From assembly GCF_000330725.2 (NCBI RefSeq), contig NZ_AMZY02000001.1, positions 62,001 to 126,000 of the forward strand: DNA of 64,000 nucleotides. The letters run 5' to 3'. Position numbers and translations under genes: made by a program. A model generated the notes under the pieces. It was not told the DNA's origin, did no database searches, and saw nothing but the letters and a program-made list of their open reading frames with translations. Positions 45,374 through 53,784 of the stretch are shown one piece after another; the stretch's first letter is position 1, and each line of letters opens with the position of its first letter. The stretch comes from Mariniradius saccharolyticus AK6 (GTDB taxonomy: Bacteria > Bacteroidota > Bacteroidia > Cytophagales > Cyclobacteriaceae).

Positions 45374-47053
45374 TTATCGGAATTCATAGTCAACTCCCCG
45401 CACCTGGGTCAGCAGCGTAGCGGGTGCGTCCAATGCCTTAGCGGCTCCCCTTGGCCTCGGCGTCACCGGCGAATTGGCCTTCAGGTAGTTGACCATCACC
45501 TGATGAAGCGTGTAGGACGTGTTTTGGGTGTTTTTCACATTGCGCATCCGGCAGACCATATCCGCAGGGTCTCCGTCCCGCTCGCAGGCCGCGATGGAGT
45601 ACACTTTGTCATCGCTGATTGCCTGACCGCCGACGGTGATGGATTTCACCCGCTTACCTTCCTCGCCATACGCATAGAATTCTACCTCCATGCCTTTGAA
45701 CTTGGTCACCCAACCCCCAAAACGCTTGGAGGCATCTTCTGCGAATACGTTGTTGAGTTCGCGTTCGAGCCAGGTTTTGATTTGGGCACCCGTGACTTCT
45801 CCTGTTCGCACGACCGAATCCACCGGCAGCATGTCAAAAATAAAGCCTTTGGTTATTGGAATATTTCCGGTACCGTCGGGTGTGGCTCTGGGCGGACAGA
45901 ACCTAAAACCATTAGACAGGATGATATCAATGTTTGGCAACTGCCAATCCAAGGCATCCAACACCATCGTATCGATCGGATTTTCGATCACAAAATATCT
46001 ATAGAGCGGAATTGTCGAATGACCTACCACTTCGTTGATTTCGGATAAAAACGGCGCTTCAGCTTGTTGTACCAAATCCCGCATTTCCTTCGAGGGTTTC
46101 GTTTTGTTCGCATCTACTTCCAAAAGGCTATAGCGCTCCCCTACCACTTTTCCACCTTCGAAAGTCAATTCCAATTTCCCCACAAAAGATCCAAAAGCCC
46201 CTGGTTGCACGACTTTGGCATATCTGCATTGGATCGGAACACGCACACGCTCGTGGGTATCGGCACCAAAGATATAATCCACCCCTTCGCATTCCGGAAG
46301 GTTTGCCAAATGTATCTCCTGCGAAAGGCCCGTATGGGAAAGTACGGCGACAAATGCACACTTTTCCTGGTTGCGGAGGACTTCGACGTAATGCTTGAGG
46401 TTGTATTCCGGTTTGGTGAAAATGATCCCTTTGCTGTAGTTCGGGGATTGACGCTGTGGGATCAAATGGTCATTGTAGCCAAGAAATCCAATTTTGACGC
46501 CATTGACGTGCCAAATGTAGTAGGGAGGAAAAATCAGCTCGCCTTTTTCCCCATTGCCGAGGTCATGGTACATATTGGCGCATACTTTTGGTGCATACAG
46601 CGATCCCATCAGGGACTGCATGGCTGGCTTATAATAGATCACTTCCCAGTTACCCGGAAGATATAGGTCGTAGTCGAGGGCATTCAAAATCGGCACAAAA
46701 GCTTCTCCTTCGGTTTTGACCGAAAGCATGGAACCCTGGAACATATCGCCAGTATCGACCAGAAAAGAATGTTGATACTTTGCCCTTTCCTTTTCCAAAA
46801 AAGCGGCCATTTCAGCGTATCCGCCTGTTTTCCTAAAGACGGTCTTTCCGTTTTCCCAAAAGAGCTCATCATGGGGATGCAACTGACAATGCACATCGGT
46901 AGTCTGAAACAGTCCGACAGTAAACCTTTCTGGCTTACCTGTCTGTTCCTCCGAATGCCCAACTGCATTGGCCAAGCCGCTCAATGGAAGCAAGCCGGAA
47001 CCTGCACCGAGTGCGGTGATTTTCTTGAGGAAGTCTCTTTTGGATGGATTCAT
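45374..47053 (-). CDS. SoxB/UshA-like 5'-nucleotidase-family metallophosphoesterase, Tat signal
   Basis: 559 residues. Tat leader SKRDFLKKITALGAGSGLLPLSGLANA. Metallophosphoesterase ligands: QTTDVHCQLHPHDE (D-x-H), DTGDMFQGS, GNWEVIYYK, LSHTG and GADTHE; then a 5'-nucleotidase C-terminal domain (~330-530) with NPIDTMVLDAL, LSNGFRF and DMLPVDSVVRTGEVTGAQIKTWLE. The usual GNHE is GNWE, as SoxB has GHWE, so one metal ligand is replaced. Classical members hydrolyse nucleotides; SoxB hydrolyses protein-bound sulfate esters. No other sox gene is nearby, so the substrate is open. Confidence 0.9.
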   Translation of the reverse strand: MNPSKRDFLKKITALGAGSGLLPLSGLANAVGHSEEQTGKPERFTVGLFQTTDVHCQLHPHDELFWENGKTVFRKTGGYAEMAAFLEKERAKYQHSFLVDTGDMFQGSMLSVKTEGEAFVPILNALDYDLYLPGNWEVIYYKPAMQSLMGSLYAPKVCANMYHDLGNGEKGELIFPPYYIWHVNGVKIGFLGYNDHLIPQRQSPNYSKGIIFTKPEYNLKHYVEVLRNQEKCAFVAVLSHTGLSQEIHLANLPECEGVDYIFGADTHERVRVPIQCRYAKVVQPGAFGSFVGKLELTFEGGKVVGERYSLLEVDANKTKPSKEMRDLVQQAEAPFLSEINEVVGHSTIPLYRYFVIENPIDTMVLDALDWQLPNIDIILSNGFRFCPPRATPDGTGNIPITKGFIFDMLPVDSVVRTGEVTGAQIKTWLERELNNVFAEDASKRFGGWVTKFKGMEVEFYAYGEEGKRVKSITVGGQAISDDKVYSIAACERDGDPADMVCRMRNVKNTQNTSYTLHQVMVNYLKANSPVTPRPRGAAKALDAPATLLTQVRGVDYEFR

Positions 47054-47267
47054 TTTGGGTTTGGATAAAGTTTGGTGAGATGAAACCTATATGTTCGTGC
47101 AAAGCATGGACTTAGGCAAATTAATTGAACGGGATAAAATTGCAGATTTCCTATCCCATATTTTGTGACAAGCGTTACACGCGGGCCTTCCCTGAATGAG
47201 AAAAGACTGCCCCATCACCTTTTTCCTGCAACCCTTAACGACAATACCATTTTACACCGCCAGTCAG

Positions 47268-47275
47268 TATATTTG
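47268..47275 (+). promoter_or_regulatory. Candidate -7 element of the TraB-family gene
   Basis: TATATTTG fits TAnnTTTG and is 43 nt before the ATG at 47319. No good -33 TTTG is visible. Confidence 0.35.
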
Positions 47276-47318
47276 GTTAAAGTTGAAACCCTAAAACCAT
47301 CTTTTGAAATCCTTGTAT

Positions 47319-48188
47319 ATGAAATCCATCCAATCGAAAACATTTTTAGCGCTGGCCTTTTCCCTGCTATTCGTCCTCCAATCCATTTCACAGACCCTTG
47401 ACAATTCACTTCTCTGGCGGATCAGCGGAAATGGCTTGAAACAGGATTCCTACCTGTTTGGCACAATCCACATCATCTGTGAGGAGCAGTTCTGGATGGA
47501 ACCAAAAATCGAAAAAGCCCTCGAATCCGCCCAAGTCCTTGCATTGGAAATCGACATGACCGACCCGAACCTGATGGCCGAAATGCAGCAGCTCTCCATT
47601 AATCCCGGTTTCAAGAATATCAAAGGCGAATTCACGGATGAGCAGGCGGCCGCGCTGAGTGGATTTTTGACCCAGCACTATGGGGCAGGACTGGACCAAT
47701 TGGGCATTCTGAAGCCTTTTGTATTGTCCTCTATGGTGATGATCAAAATGCTTCCCTGCGAGCAGCAGAGCAGTTACGAGACTTTTTTCACCGAAAAAGC
47801 AAAATCCCAAGGAAAGAAAGTGATCGGCCTCGAGACAGCCGCCTTCCAAATTGGCATGTTTGACCAAATCCCGCAAAAGATCCAAATCGAAGATCTAGCA
47901 GAAATGGTAACGGAAAAGGACGCGCTTGCCGAACTCAACCAACTCGTCGAAACCTATCTTTCGCAAGACCTTGACAAAATGTATCAGATCATCACGGACA
48001 ATGAGATGTTCCAACAATACGGTGACCTGCTGTTGAAGCAAAGAAACGAAAACTGGATCCCAAAAATCGAAGAGCTGGTCAAAAACCAATCTGCCTTCAT
48101 TGCCGTCGGTGCCGGCCACCTGCCGTCCGATTCCGGCGTGATCCAATTATTGCGAAAAGCGGGCTTCAAGGTCGAAGCCGTCAAATAA
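47319..48188 (+). CDS. TraB/GumN-family protein, exported
   Basis: 289 residues from the ATG at 47319 (leader MKSIQSKTFLALAFSLLFVLQSISQ); a TTG five codons earlier is the only alternative. Family motifs: LLWRISGNGLKQDSYLFGTIHIICE (GTIH), ALEIDMTDPN, GLETAAFQIGMFDQIP, and FIAVGAGHLPSDSGVIQLLRKAGFKVEAV (GxxH). TraB/TIKI proteins are putative metalloproteases with GxxH and E ligands. Probably periplasmic. The NAD-dependent epimerase gene follows after 19 nt. Confidence 0.93.
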   Translation: MKSIQSKTFLALAFSLLFVLQSISQTLDNSLLWRISGNGLKQDSYLFGTIHIICEEQFWMEPKIEKALESAQVLALEIDMTDPNLMAEMQQLSINPGFKNIKGEFTDEQAAALSGFLTQHYGAGLDQLGILKPFVLSSMVMIKMLPCEQQSSYETFFTEKAKSQGKKVIGLETAAFQIGMFDQIPQKIQIEDLAEMVTEKDALAELNQLVETYLSQDLDKMYQIITDNEMFQQYGDLLLKQRNENWIPKIEELVKNQSAFIAVGAGHLPSDSGVIQLLRKAGFKVEAVK

Positions 48189-48207
48189 TCTTCACTATTC
48201 AAAACCG

Positions 48208-49152
48208 ATGACACCAATGGTAACCACCCCTGTCCACACCATTTTGGGCTCCACGGGCAATATCGGCACCGCGCTCGCCAATGAGCTTTCCAAAAAGCCG
48301 GTCCAAATCCGCCTCGTTTCCAGAAACCCGAAAGCGATCAACGCCAACGATGAATTGGTAAAGGCCGATTTATTGAATTCCACGGATGTTGAAAAAGCTG
48401 TAGCTGGTTCTTCCGTAGTGTATTTGGTGACGGGTATTCCCTACAATGTGAAAACCTGGCAAGAGCAATGGCCAGTGATCATGGAAAACGTGCTGAATTC
48501 CTGCGAGAAACACGGTGCACGGCTCGTCTTTTTTGACAACATGTATGCCTATGACCCGAAACATGTTGGTCACCTGACCGAGGAAACGCCCATGCGGCCG
48601 GAAAGCGGAAAGGGAAAAGTACGGGCAAAGATAGCGCAGATGGTATTGGATGCGATCAGTTCCTCCAAATTGACGGCCATGATTGTGAGGGCGGCGGATT
48701 TCTATGGTCCGGGCGCCAAACTGAGTTTCCTGCATGAAATCGTCATCAACCGGATGATGGCTGGCAAGACGCCACAATGGCTGTACAGCGGCAGCAAGAA
48801 GCACTCGTTTACCTATATCCCCGATTGCGCCCGGGCCATGGCCGAATTGGTGCAGCACGAAAGCGCCTGGAACCAAGTATGGCATCTGCCAACTTCAAAT
48901 GAATATCCAAGCGGACAGCAGATCGTGGATATCGTAGCAAAAGAGCTGAAAATGGGCAACAAGCTGATGGTCGTGCCTGCATGGATGGTCAAGCTATTGG
49001 GAGTTTTCACCCCAATTCTCAAGGAAGTTGTCGAACTCCGTTACCAATTGGACCAAGACTATTGCTTTGATTCCTCCAAGATCGAAAAGGCTTATGGCCT
49101 CAAACCAACCGCTATCCAGACGGGACTGAAGGCGTGTTTGAAGGGGAGATGA
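48208..49152 (+). CDS. NAD(P)-dependent epimerase/dehydratase-family protein
   Basis: 314 residues, atypical short-chain dehydrogenase. Rossmann motif HTILGSTGNIGTALANEL, DLLNSTDVEKAVAGSSVVYLVTG, then NMYAYDPKHVGHLTEETPMRPESGKGKVRAKIAQMVL where Y-x-x-x-K is replaced by a K-G-K-V-R-A-K arrangement, and RAADFYGPGAK, HSFTYIPDCARAMAEL. Substrate not readable. Co-transcribed with the TraB gene (19 nt). Confidence 0.88.
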   Translation: MTPMVTTPVHTILGSTGNIGTALANELSKKPVQIRLVSRNPKAINANDELVKADLLNSTDVEKAVAGSSVVYLVTGIPYNVKTWQEQWPVIMENVLNSCEKHGARLVFFDNMYAYDPKHVGHLTEETPMRPESGKGKVRAKIAQMVLDAISSSKLTAMIVRAADFYGPGAKLSFLHEIVINRMMAGKTPQWLYSGSKKHSFTYIPDCARAMAELVQHESAWNQVWHLPTSNEYPSGQQIVDIVAKELKMGNKLMVVPAWMVKLLGVFTPILKEVVELRYQLDQDYCFDSSKIEKAYGLKPTAIQTGLKACLKGR

Positions 49153-49219
49153 AAGTGATTGGTTATTGGGTTTTTGGTTGAAAGCCAATCGACTTTGGTT
49201 TTTTCCCAATAGAAACCCA
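49153..49219. repeat. TTGGTTATTGG-type repeat between convergent genes
   Basis: GATTGGTTATTGGGTTTTTGG at 49158-49178 belongs to the TTGGTTATTGG family seen at 53512-53563. It is followed by a weak hairpin (AAAGCCAA...TTGGTTTTTT) that could act as a terminator for the epimerase gene. Confidence 0.45.
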
Positions 49220-50971
49220 TCAAATCCTCGCCTGATAGGTGTACAGCTGATAGTATCTTCCTTTCTTCTCGATCAGTTCTTCATGCTGGCCCTGTTCGGC
49301 GATTTGGCCATGCTCGATCACAAGGATCTGATCTGCCTGTCGGATGGTGCTGAGCCTGTGGGCGATCACAAAAGTCGTCCTTCCCTGCATCAGTTCCTTC
49401 AGACTCGCCTGAATCAAGGATTCGCTTTCCGTATCAAGATTGGAAGTAGCCTCGTCCAATACCAGAATCCGCGGATCAGCCAATATCGCCCGTGCGATTG
49501 CGATCCGTTGCCTTTGTCCACCCGATAGCTTGACGCCACGTTCCCCGATCAAGGTATCCAAGCCTTTTTCAAACCTATCCGTAAACTCATGCACATGGGC
49601 CGCCTTTACGGCTTGCAGTAGTTGGGATTCAGTCGCATTTGGCCGCGGGAAAAGGATATTTTCGCGGATCGTTCCCTCAAATAGAAAGTCGTCCTGCAAC
49701 ACTACGCCCAACTGGGAACGGTAGGAATCCAAGGTCAACTGCTCCAAATCCACTCCGTCCACGGTAATCATACCCGATTCCGGATTCAAAAAAGAAGCCG
49801 CCAATCCCGCGATGGTCGTTTTTCCAGAACCTGAAGTCCCCACCAAAGCCGTCACCGAACCCGCAGGAGCATGGAAACTGATGTTTTTCAAAACCTCCTT
49901 CCCCTCTTCGTAAGCGAAGGAAACGTTCTTGAATTGGATGTCTCCCTTCAGTCCGGGGAGTTGGATGGTTCGTTTGCCGGAAGCATTCTCCAAGGGCGTA
50001 TTCATGATCTCCTCGGTCCGGTCCAGTCCTGCAAATGCCTCCGTGAACTGGCTGCCGATATTGCTCATTTGGACGATGGGCGCGATCATAAAGCCGAGAT
50101 AAAGCGTAAATGCCAAAAAGTCCCCGAAGGTCATCTGCCCATCCATAATCATATAGCCACCGATGCCCATAATGCCGGCCGAAGCCAAACCGAGCAGGAA
50201 AGTCGCTGAGGATGTCACGAAACTCGTCGCAGTCAGAGAGGCCTTCACATTGAGATAGAGCCTCTCTACCCCGGCCTCAAAGGTCTTGATCTCCTGCGCT
50301 TCCGCATTGAAGCCTTTGATCACGCGGATACCGCCCAAGGTCTCTGTCAGTCGGCCCGTGACTTCGGCGTTGATTTTACCCCGCTCCCTGAAAATGGGTC
50401 GGATTTTTCCAAAAGCCTTTAATGAAATCAGCCCAAAAATGATCACCGGTACCAAGACGTACAAAGTCATCAGCGGCGAAATGTAGATCAACAAGCCCAA
50501 AGAAATTGCCGCCGTCAAGACCCCGCCAATCATCTGGGCAAAGCCGGTACCCACCAGATTACGTACACCCTCCACGTCAGTCATGATGCGGGATACCAAC
50601 TCGCCGGTTTTGGTATTGTCAAAAAACCTGATGGGCAACTGGATGATGTGGCGCTGGACCTTGGCACGGAGTTGCGAGATCAAATGCTGCGCCTCCACGG
50701 ACAGGATTTGGGTCAATGCGTAAGAGGTGACTGCTTGAATCGTAATGGACGCGACAACGGCGATGACCAGCCATTTTAGCAAGTCAAGGTTGTTGGATGG
50801 AATCACATCATCGATCAAAAACTTACTCGCTCCGGGAAGCACGAGGCCGGAAAGTCTTGAGATAATGATCAAAAAAAGGCCGGTGAAAAGATGCCTCCTT
50901 CTGGGCCAAATGATGGTTTTGAAAACATGGGCCATAGTGACCCTGTTTTCCTTCGGTCTTGATTTTGCCAT
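49220..50971 (-). CDS. ABC exporter, fused membrane and ATPase domains
   Basis: 583 residues from the ATG at 50971 (MAKSRPKENRVTMAHVFKTI); the frame reaches 51049. Six-helix type-1 exporter domain (~20-310), then the ATPase: Walker A ALVGTSGSGKTT, Q-loop VVLQDDFLFEGTI, signature LSGGQRQRIAIARAIL, Walker B ILVLDEATSNLD, H-loop IAHRLSTI. A half-transporter that would dimerise; substrates of this MsbA/LmrA-like group are lipids or drugs. Single gene, divergent from the ceramidase-like gene. Confidence 0.95.
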   Translation of the reverse strand: MAKSRPKENRVTMAHVFKTIIWPRRRHLFTGLFLIIISRLSGLVLPGASKFLIDDVIPSNNLDLLKWLVIAVVASITIQAVTSYALTQILSVEAQHLISQLRAKVQRHIIQLPIRFFDNTKTGELVSRIMTDVEGVRNLVGTGFAQMIGGVLTAAISLGLLIYISPLMTLYVLVPVIIFGLISLKAFGKIRPIFRERGKINAEVTGRLTETLGGIRVIKGFNAEAQEIKTFEAGVERLYLNVKASLTATSFVTSSATFLLGLASAGIMGIGGYMIMDGQMTFGDFLAFTLYLGFMIAPIVQMSNIGSQFTEAFAGLDRTEEIMNTPLENASGKRTIQLPGLKGDIQFKNVSFAYEEGKEVLKNISFHAPAGSVTALVGTSGSGKTTIAGLAASFLNPESGMITVDGVDLEQLTLDSYRSQLGVVLQDDFLFEGTIRENILFPRPNATESQLLQAVKAAHVHEFTDRFEKGLDTLIGERGVKLSGGQRQRIAIARAILADPRILVLDEATSNLDTESESLIQASLKELMQGRTTFVIAHRLSTIRQADQILVIEHGQIAEQGQHEELIEKKGRYYQLYTYQARI

Positions 50972-51071
50972 AGTTGGGTTAAAAACATTTTCTAACATCC
51001 CAATCCCGGAAATAAGTTCGGGAGGCAGCAATAAAAACAGTCTTATCATCTGCCTCTAGCGAAAGAATTTT

Positions 51072-51079
51072 TATCTTTC
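51072..51079 (+). promoter_or_regulatory. Near-consensus -7 element before the ceramidase-like gene
   Basis: TATCTTTC differs from TAnnTTTG only in the last base and lies 38 nt before the ATG at 51117. It would exclude the frame's ATG at 51081. Confidence 0.25.
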
Positions 51080-51116
51080 AATGGCATTGCTTCTCTTACC
51101 AATAAACCCATCCAAA

Positions 51117-52373
51117 ATGAGAAAACTGCTTTTTCTGAGTCTTTGCATTTTATCGCTCCTAGGCTGCGCGGCACCCAAGGAATCCAAAAAAGGCCCTGAA
51201 CTTTTGGTAGGCGTTTCGAAGGCGTCCATCAATCCGCCGCTTGGTGCCTTCATTGCCGGAGACAAACAAAACCGGGTGTTCACCGGGGTTTTGGACAGCC
51301 TCTATGCCAAAGCGGTGGTGCTGTATGATGGAGAAAAAGCCCTTGCCTTGGTAACGGTAGACTGCATTGGACTACTTTATCCCGAACTCCAAAAAGTGAG
51401 GGAAGCCGTGGCGCTGATGCCTTTTGATATTCCTTTTTCCCCGGAAAACATTGTCATTTCCAGCACCCATACCCATTCAGGACCCGATGTCGTGGGGATT
51501 TGGGGTAAAGACTACAGTCAAAGTGGTCGGAACCCCGAGTACATGGATTTTTTGGTACAAACGATCTCTGCCCAAATCCTGGAAGCTTCCAAATCCCTAC
51601 AGCCCGTCAGCGCCCGTTTTGCCCGTGCCAGTTTTGGTGAATCTTGGGTCGAAAACATCTGTGGAGAGGAAATCGACCGGGAAGTGACCTCTATTCGTTT
51701 TGTCGATCAGGAAGAAAAAACCGTCGCATCCCTGACCAATTTCGCCTGCCATCCAACCCATCTGGATGCGGTATTTTCCGAGATATCAGCCGATTACCTG
51801 GCGGGTTTCTACAAGGCCATGGAAAAAAATTGGGGCGGAGAGCATCTCTTCCTGCAAGGTGCCATTGGCGGCTGGGTGCAACCGAAAGACAAAGCCGACT
51901 ACCAAATCGCCCTACAAAGAGGAAGGGACTTGGCCGAAACGGTCATCAATGCCCACCAAAAAGAAACGCCCTTGCAATCGGACCGTATTTTCTTCAGTAG
52001 AAAAACCATTCTCTTCCCCGTCGAAAATGAAGCTTGGAAGGCCCTAGCTGCCGGGGGGATTTTTGATCGGAACATCGGGGAAATGGTCGAATCAGAAGTC
52101 ACTTGGTTCGGAATCGGAGAGGCTACTTTTGCCACGCATCCCGGTGAAAGCACGCCATTCCATTCCTTGGAAACCAAAAAGATGATGCCTGAGGGGCCAA
52201 AATTTGTCCTTGGACTCGGGCAGGACGCGCTCGGCTATATCCTCAAACCCAGCTATTTTGAAGATCCCACGCTTCCCCATGCAGCCTACCTCACCCGGAC
52301 TTCTTTGGGCAAAAATACCGCTGAGACGATGATGCAGGCAATTTCCGAACTATCCCAATCCACCAAAAAATGA
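51117..52373 (+). CDS. Neutral/alkaline ceramidase-like lipoprotein
   Basis: 418 residues from the ATG at 51117; lipobox LSLLGC, Cys 17. N-terminal domain of the neutral/alkaline non-lysosomal ceramidase family: LLVGVSKASINPPLGAFIAGD, ALALVTVDCIGL, NIVISSTHTHSGPDVVG (Zn ligands H-x-H and S-G-P-D) and CHPTHLDAVFSEISADYLAGF (H). About 400 residues, shorter than the ~700 of true ceramidases, so it lacks the C-terminal domain; members of this short form act on unknown substrates. Overlaps the DinB gene by ATGA. Confidence 0.9.
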   Translation: MRKLLFLSLCILSLLGCAAPKESKKGPELLVGVSKASINPPLGAFIAGDKQNRVFTGVLDSLYAKAVVLYDGEKALALVTVDCIGLLYPELQKVREAVALMPFDIPFSPENIVISSTHTHSGPDVVGIWGKDYSQSGRNPEYMDFLVQTISAQILEASKSLQPVSARFARASFGESWVENICGEEIDREVTSIRFVDQEEKTVASLTNFACHPTHLDAVFSEISADYLAGFYKAMEKNWGGEHLFLQGAIGGWVQPKDKADYQIALQRGRDLAETVINAHQKETPLQSDRIFFSRKTILFPVENEAWKALAAGGIFDRNIGEMVESEVTWFGIGEATFATHPGESTPFHSLETKKMMPEGPKFVLGLGQDALGYILKPSYFEDPTLPHAAYLTRTSLGKNTAETMMQAISELSQSTKK

Positions 52374-52933
52374 GCATTTTCGATAAAACCAAAAGTTGGA
52401 TAGACACCTTCCGCTTCGTCTCCAAAGAAGTGGAGACGCACTTTGCGGGGCTGAACTTGGAAACGCTATACGCCAAGCCACATCCCCAACAGTGGAGCAT
52501 CGCCGAAAACCTGCAACACCTGATCACGATCAACCGCAGTTATTACCCCATTTTTGACAACCTCAAAAGAGGGACCTACCATGGGGCTTTTATCGGAAGG
52601 TTTCCTTTTTTCACCAAGATGTTTGGCGATATGGTTTTCAAATCGATCAGCGATGGGGGCAAAAAGAAATACAAAACCTTTCCGCTTTGGGAACCAAAGG
52701 TAGAGATTGGCGATCCAGAAATCATCGGCAGGTTCATGGTTCACCAAAGGGAATTTGAGGAGAAAATTCAGGAAATGATCCCTTTTCTTGAAAAGAAAGC
52801 CGTCATCCATTCCCCGGCCAACAAGCTCATCGTCTACACCTTGGAGCGGGCTTTCGACATCATCACCGCCCATGAACTTCGGCACCTGGATCAGGCCAAG
52901 CGGGCTTTGGAGGCTGTCACCAACAAACTATAA
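52370..52933 (+). CDS. DinB-superfamily protein
   Basis: 187 residues; four-helix bundle of the DinB fold. Candidate metal ligands: HPQQWSIAENLQHLITIN (His in LQHL), and the C-terminal DIITAHELRHLDQAKRALEA (H-E-x-x-H). Overlaps the ceramidase-like gene by ATGA and precedes the acetyltransferase by 11 nt. No leader, so cytosolic. Function unknown; the fold includes thiol-transferases and metal-dependent hydrolases. Confidence 0.87.
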   Translation: MSIFDKTKSWIDTFRFVSKEVETHFAGLNLETLYAKPHPQQWSIAENLQHLITINRSYYPIFDNLKRGTYHGAFIGRFPFFTKMFGDMVFKSISDGGKKKYKTFPLWEPKVEIGDPEIIGRFMVHQREFEEKIQEMIPFLEKKAVIHSPANKLIVYTLERAFDIITAHELRHLDQAKRALEAVTNKL

Positions 52934-52944
52934 ATGAAATCAGC

Positions 52945-53508
52945 ATGAAATCCGAGAAAGAAAAAATGCTGTCCGGAGAGCTATATATGGCTTCGGACCC
53001 CCTATTGACGGCAGAGCGAATCCGCGCCAGGCAACTGGTAAAAAGCTACAATGATGCGTTTCCCGAAGAGGTTGAAAAGCGGACTGGGATTTTGGAGCAA
53101 TTGTTGGGAAAAATGGGAAAAGGAAGTTGGATTGAGCCGCCGTTTTATTGCGACTATGGGTACAATATCCTTCTGGGCGAAGGTGTTTTCTTCAACTTCA
53201 ATTGCGTGTTTCTGGATGTCATGCCGGTTGTCGTCGGAGACCGGGCAATGGCGGGACCCAATGTCCAATTCTACACGGCTACCCATCCCATAGATGCGAA
53301 GGAGCGCGCAAGCCTCCTGGAATACGCCAAACCGATTGAAATTGGTGAGGATGTCTGGATTGGGGGAAGTTCTGTGATTTGCCCTGGGGTAAAAATCGGC
53401 CCCCGCAGCATCATTGGAGCAGGGTCTGTAGTTACCAAGGACATACCTGCCGATGTCATCGCCGCCGGGAATCCCTGCCGGGTGATTAGGGAGATTGGGG
53501 GGAAATAA
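52945..53508 (+). CDS. Maltose/galactoside O-acetyltransferase-type enzyme
   Basis: 187 residues, left-handed beta-helix of hexapeptide repeats. Features: N-terminal maa cap (EKMLSGELYMASDPLLTAERIRARQLVKSYND), IEPPFYCDYGYNILLGEGVFFNFNCVFLDV, catalytic His in FYTATHPIDAKER, then GEDVWIGGSSVICPGVKIGPRSIIGAGSVVTKDIPADVIAAGNPCRVIREI. Transfers acetyl from acetyl-CoA to sugar hydroxyls. Third gene of the ceramidase-like/DinB unit (11 nt gap). Confidence 0.95.
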   Translation: MKSEKEKMLSGELYMASDPLLTAERIRARQLVKSYNDAFPEEVEKRTGILEQLLGKMGKGSWIEPPFYCDYGYNILLGEGVFFNFNCVFLDVMPVVVGDRAMAGPNVQFYTATHPIDAKERASLLEYAKPIEIGEDVWIGGSSVICPGVKIGPRSIIGAGSVVTKDIPADVIAAGNPCRVIREIGGK

Positions 53509-53511
53509 GGA

Positions 53512-53780
53512 TTGGTTATCGGTTATTGGTTATTGAGTTATTGGTTATTGAGTTATTGAGTTGATAGTCCATAGACCATAGTCGATAGAAACGACCACGG
53601 TAAGGGGTCCGCATCCCACAGATTCGGCCTGCGTTTCTCAAAGCTGAATCTGGCGATTCAATTCTCTAGAAACATCAAAAATCCACTCTCATTTCTTGCC
53701 TCTTGTTTCTTGATTCTAGTCTCTTGATTCTTGTGTCTTGTGTCTTGTGTCTTGTGTCTTGTGTCTCAAATCTAATTTTC
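53512..53780. repeat. Repeat-rich intergenic region
   Basis: Three families occur: TTGGTTATCGGTTATTGG and TTGGTTATTGAGTTATTG units (53512-53563); GATAGTCCATAGACCATAGTCGATAG (53562-53588); and a TCTTGATTC / TTGTGTC heptamer tract (53693-53772) with five copies of GTCTTGT-type units (53730-53767). No gene is seen. The promoter of the acyl-CoA dehydrogenase gene must lie within or just after the tract. Confidence 0.8.
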
Positions 53781-53784
53781 ACCT

